Shown here piece by piece: positions 57,893 through 58,556 of a stretch of DNA of 58,556 nt. Under the pieces are notes generated by a model. The model made no database searches. It was given only the letters and a program-made list of their open reading frames with translations, and had not been told where the DNA came from. The stretch comes from Prochlorococcus sp. AG-402-M18 (GTDB lineage Bacteria > Cyanobacteriota > Cyanobacteriia > PCC-6307 > Cyanobiaceae). Each line of letters opens with the position of its first letter. The stretch's first letter is position 1. The DNA is taken from assembly GCA_003216595.1 (NCBI GenBank), contig QCIQ01000008.1, forward strand, positions 1 to 58,556, given 5' to 3'. Made by a program: the position numbers and the translations under genes.

Positions 57893-58069
57893 ATGCAAGA
57901 AAAGCCAAATGTTGAAGAGTTGATTGCAGATTCAATGACATTGCTCTTAATTAGAGCCCAAAAGCTACCTAAAATGGAAAGACTAGCAATTGCTCAAGAG
58001 TTTAGAGAATGGCTTGATGGTAGTTGCAAAGTAGGAGATATATTGATCCTAGATACAAGAATCAAATAG
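57893..58069 (+). CDS. 58-residue hypothetical protein
   Basis: ATG to TAG. Helical: MQEKPNVEELIADSMTLLLI, then AIAQEFREWLDGSC with KVGDILILDT at the end. Soluble. Not recognised. Confidence 0.5.
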   Translation: MQEKPNVEELIADSMTLLLIRAQKLPKMERLAIAQEFREWLDGSCKVGDILILDTRIK

Positions 58070-58154
58070 AAATAACTACATCAAGTTGATAGTCATCAAT
58101 ATTACTGAATTAATTTGCATGGTTTATTAATCACGCGCTAATCAAACAAAAAAC

Positions 58155-58200
58155 CATTAAAAAAGCCTCTTCAGTAATGACAGAGAAGAAGCTTTTATTT
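58155..58200 (-). terminator. Terminator of the right-edge hli cluster
   Basis: AAAAGC...GCTTTT stem (58161-58166 with 58191-58196), with TCTT/AAGA extending inside, followed by a T-rich run on the minus strand. Lies 20 bases beyond the hli stop at 58220. Confidence 0.7.
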
Positions 58201-58219
58201 ATTAGAATTGAAAGTCGGA

Positions 58220-58345
58220 CTAAACGATTCCTGGGATAATCCAGCCTGTTATTCCGTAGTTAATCACAGCAGCAAAGAAACCCATCATCGCAAGACGACC
58301 ATTTATTTGCTCAGCTGTTTTCCAATAGTTTGTTGATTTATTCAT
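58220..58345 (-). CDS. hli: High-light-inducible protein (Hli), 41 residues
   Basis: From ATG 58345; the longer frame reads through the preceding gene. MNKSTNYWKTAEQINGRLAM with MGFFAAVINYG and TGWIIPGIV. It is the homologue of 7370-7489, with a few changes, and has the same TAATG overlap with the upstream hli gene. Last gene of a second copy of the cluster. Confidence 0.9.
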   Translation of the reverse strand: MNKSTNYWKTAEQINGRLAMMGFFAAVINYGITGWIIPGIV

Positions 58346-58494
58346 TACACAAAACCTGGAATAATTTGACCGGTTGTGGCATAGGCACCGACGAGAGCGA
58401 TGCAACCAAATAATGCTGCATAGCCATTAAGTCTCTCTGCTGTTACCTTTTCAGGATCAATGTTTCTGTTGTTGCTGTTGTTTTGAGTAGTCAT
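58345..58494 (-). CDS. hli: High-light-inducible protein (Hli), 49 residues
   Basis: Nearly identical to 7489-7638 (helix AERLNGYAALFGCIALVGAY and TTGQIIPGFV end); only the N-terminal Asn/Ser run differs (MTTQNNSNNRNIDPEKVTAE). Unlike the left cluster, the gene upstream of it here encodes the TTGQLIPGVV type, so one gene (the 48-residue type) is missing in this copy. Confidence 0.9.
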   Translation of the reverse strand: MTTQNNSNNRNIDPEKVTAERLNGYAALFGCIALVGAYATTGQIIPGFV

Positions 58495-58556
58495 TAAACG
58501 ACACCTGGGATAAGTTGGCCGGTTGTTAGGTAGATACCTGTTAGTAGAACGAAAGC
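58494..58556 (-). CDS. hli: High-light-inducible protein, C-terminal part (cut by window edge)
   Basis: The last 20 residues of an Hli (AFVLLTGIYLTTGQLIPGVV) run into the right edge. It matches the end of 7784-7903. The start is outside the window. Its stop overlaps the ATG of the downstream hli (ATG/TAA overlap), as in the left cluster. Confidence 0.88.
   Translation of the reverse strand, partial: AFVLLTGIYLTTGQLIPGVV

Overview
The window looks like an accessory, gene-poor-in-size region of a marine picocyanobacterium, almost certainly Prochlorococcus and probably a low-light-adapted lineage (the clade is an inference). The reasons are: low G+C; many single-helix high-light-inducible (Hli) proteins; a cyanobacterial AbrB (cyAbrB) regulator; a plastoquinol terminal oxidase; PAP/fibrillin, CP12-like, TIGR02450, DUF4278, DUF3764-like and DUF3804-like proteins; and dozens of membrane microproteins under 70 residues. 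No tRNA, rRNA, integrase, transposase or CRISPR array was seen.

Layout. 1-6.9 kb: a partial DUF2130-like coiled-coil gene, small membrane proteins, a DCC/DUF393 thiol protein, cyAbrB, a stand-alone NAD-ligase-like nucleotidyltransferase and a tandem pair of small paralogues. 7.2-8.0 kb: a five-gene hli cluster on the minus strand with start and stop codons overlapping. 8.3-12.8 kb: a DUF938 methyltransferase, a degenerate second ligase-like protein, an MTH1187-type thiamine-binding protein, and microproteins. 12.99-24.53 kb: a cassette flanked by two nearly identical 690-bp direct repeats. It carries PTOX, two hli genes, several acidic small proteins, an arsenic/phosphate block (arsR, gap3, arsJ, pstS) and TIGR02450. 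24.5-31.6 kb: small membrane or secreted proteins, a LOG-family protein, a MAPEG protein and a histone-H1-tailed protein. 31.8-43 kb: a translationally coupled small pair, a RecB/Cas4-like nuclease, an SRAP peptidase, an AEC transporter, a rhomboid protease and a second H1-tailed protein. 43-49 kb: fibrillin, a carotenoid-isomerase-like oxidoreductase, CIA30 and a GH57 glycoside hydrolase. 49-58.5 kb: small unknowns, DUF1499, nitroreductase, DUF4278, PurT, an NTF2-like protein and the start of a second copy of the hli cluster.

How the parts work together. The ArsR regulator is divergent from gap3-arsJ, the known arsenate detoxification pair: GAPDH makes 1-arseno-3-phosphoglycerate and ArsJ exports it. 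ATCAA-N6-TTGAT palindromes sit in the arsR/gap3 gap and twice upstream of pstS. This suggests that one regulator couples arsenic export and phosphate uptake. PTOX and the Hli proteins in the same repeat-flanked cassette fit a role in electron-overflow and light-stress protection.

Most unusual items. (i) A two-copy inverted intergenic element has outward-facing terminators and a repeated 16-mer, which could encode two mutually complementary small RNAs. (ii) A family of signal-peptide-bearing acidic proteins ends in an FPFxPGxG-type motif. (iii) Two single-domain NAD-ligase-like proteins are present, one of which has lost the catalytic KxDG motif. (iv) A long direct repeat brackets the arsenic/PTOX cassette. 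Several reported genes are shorter than 60 codons; I derived them by reading the sequence and checking that start, stop and length agree.
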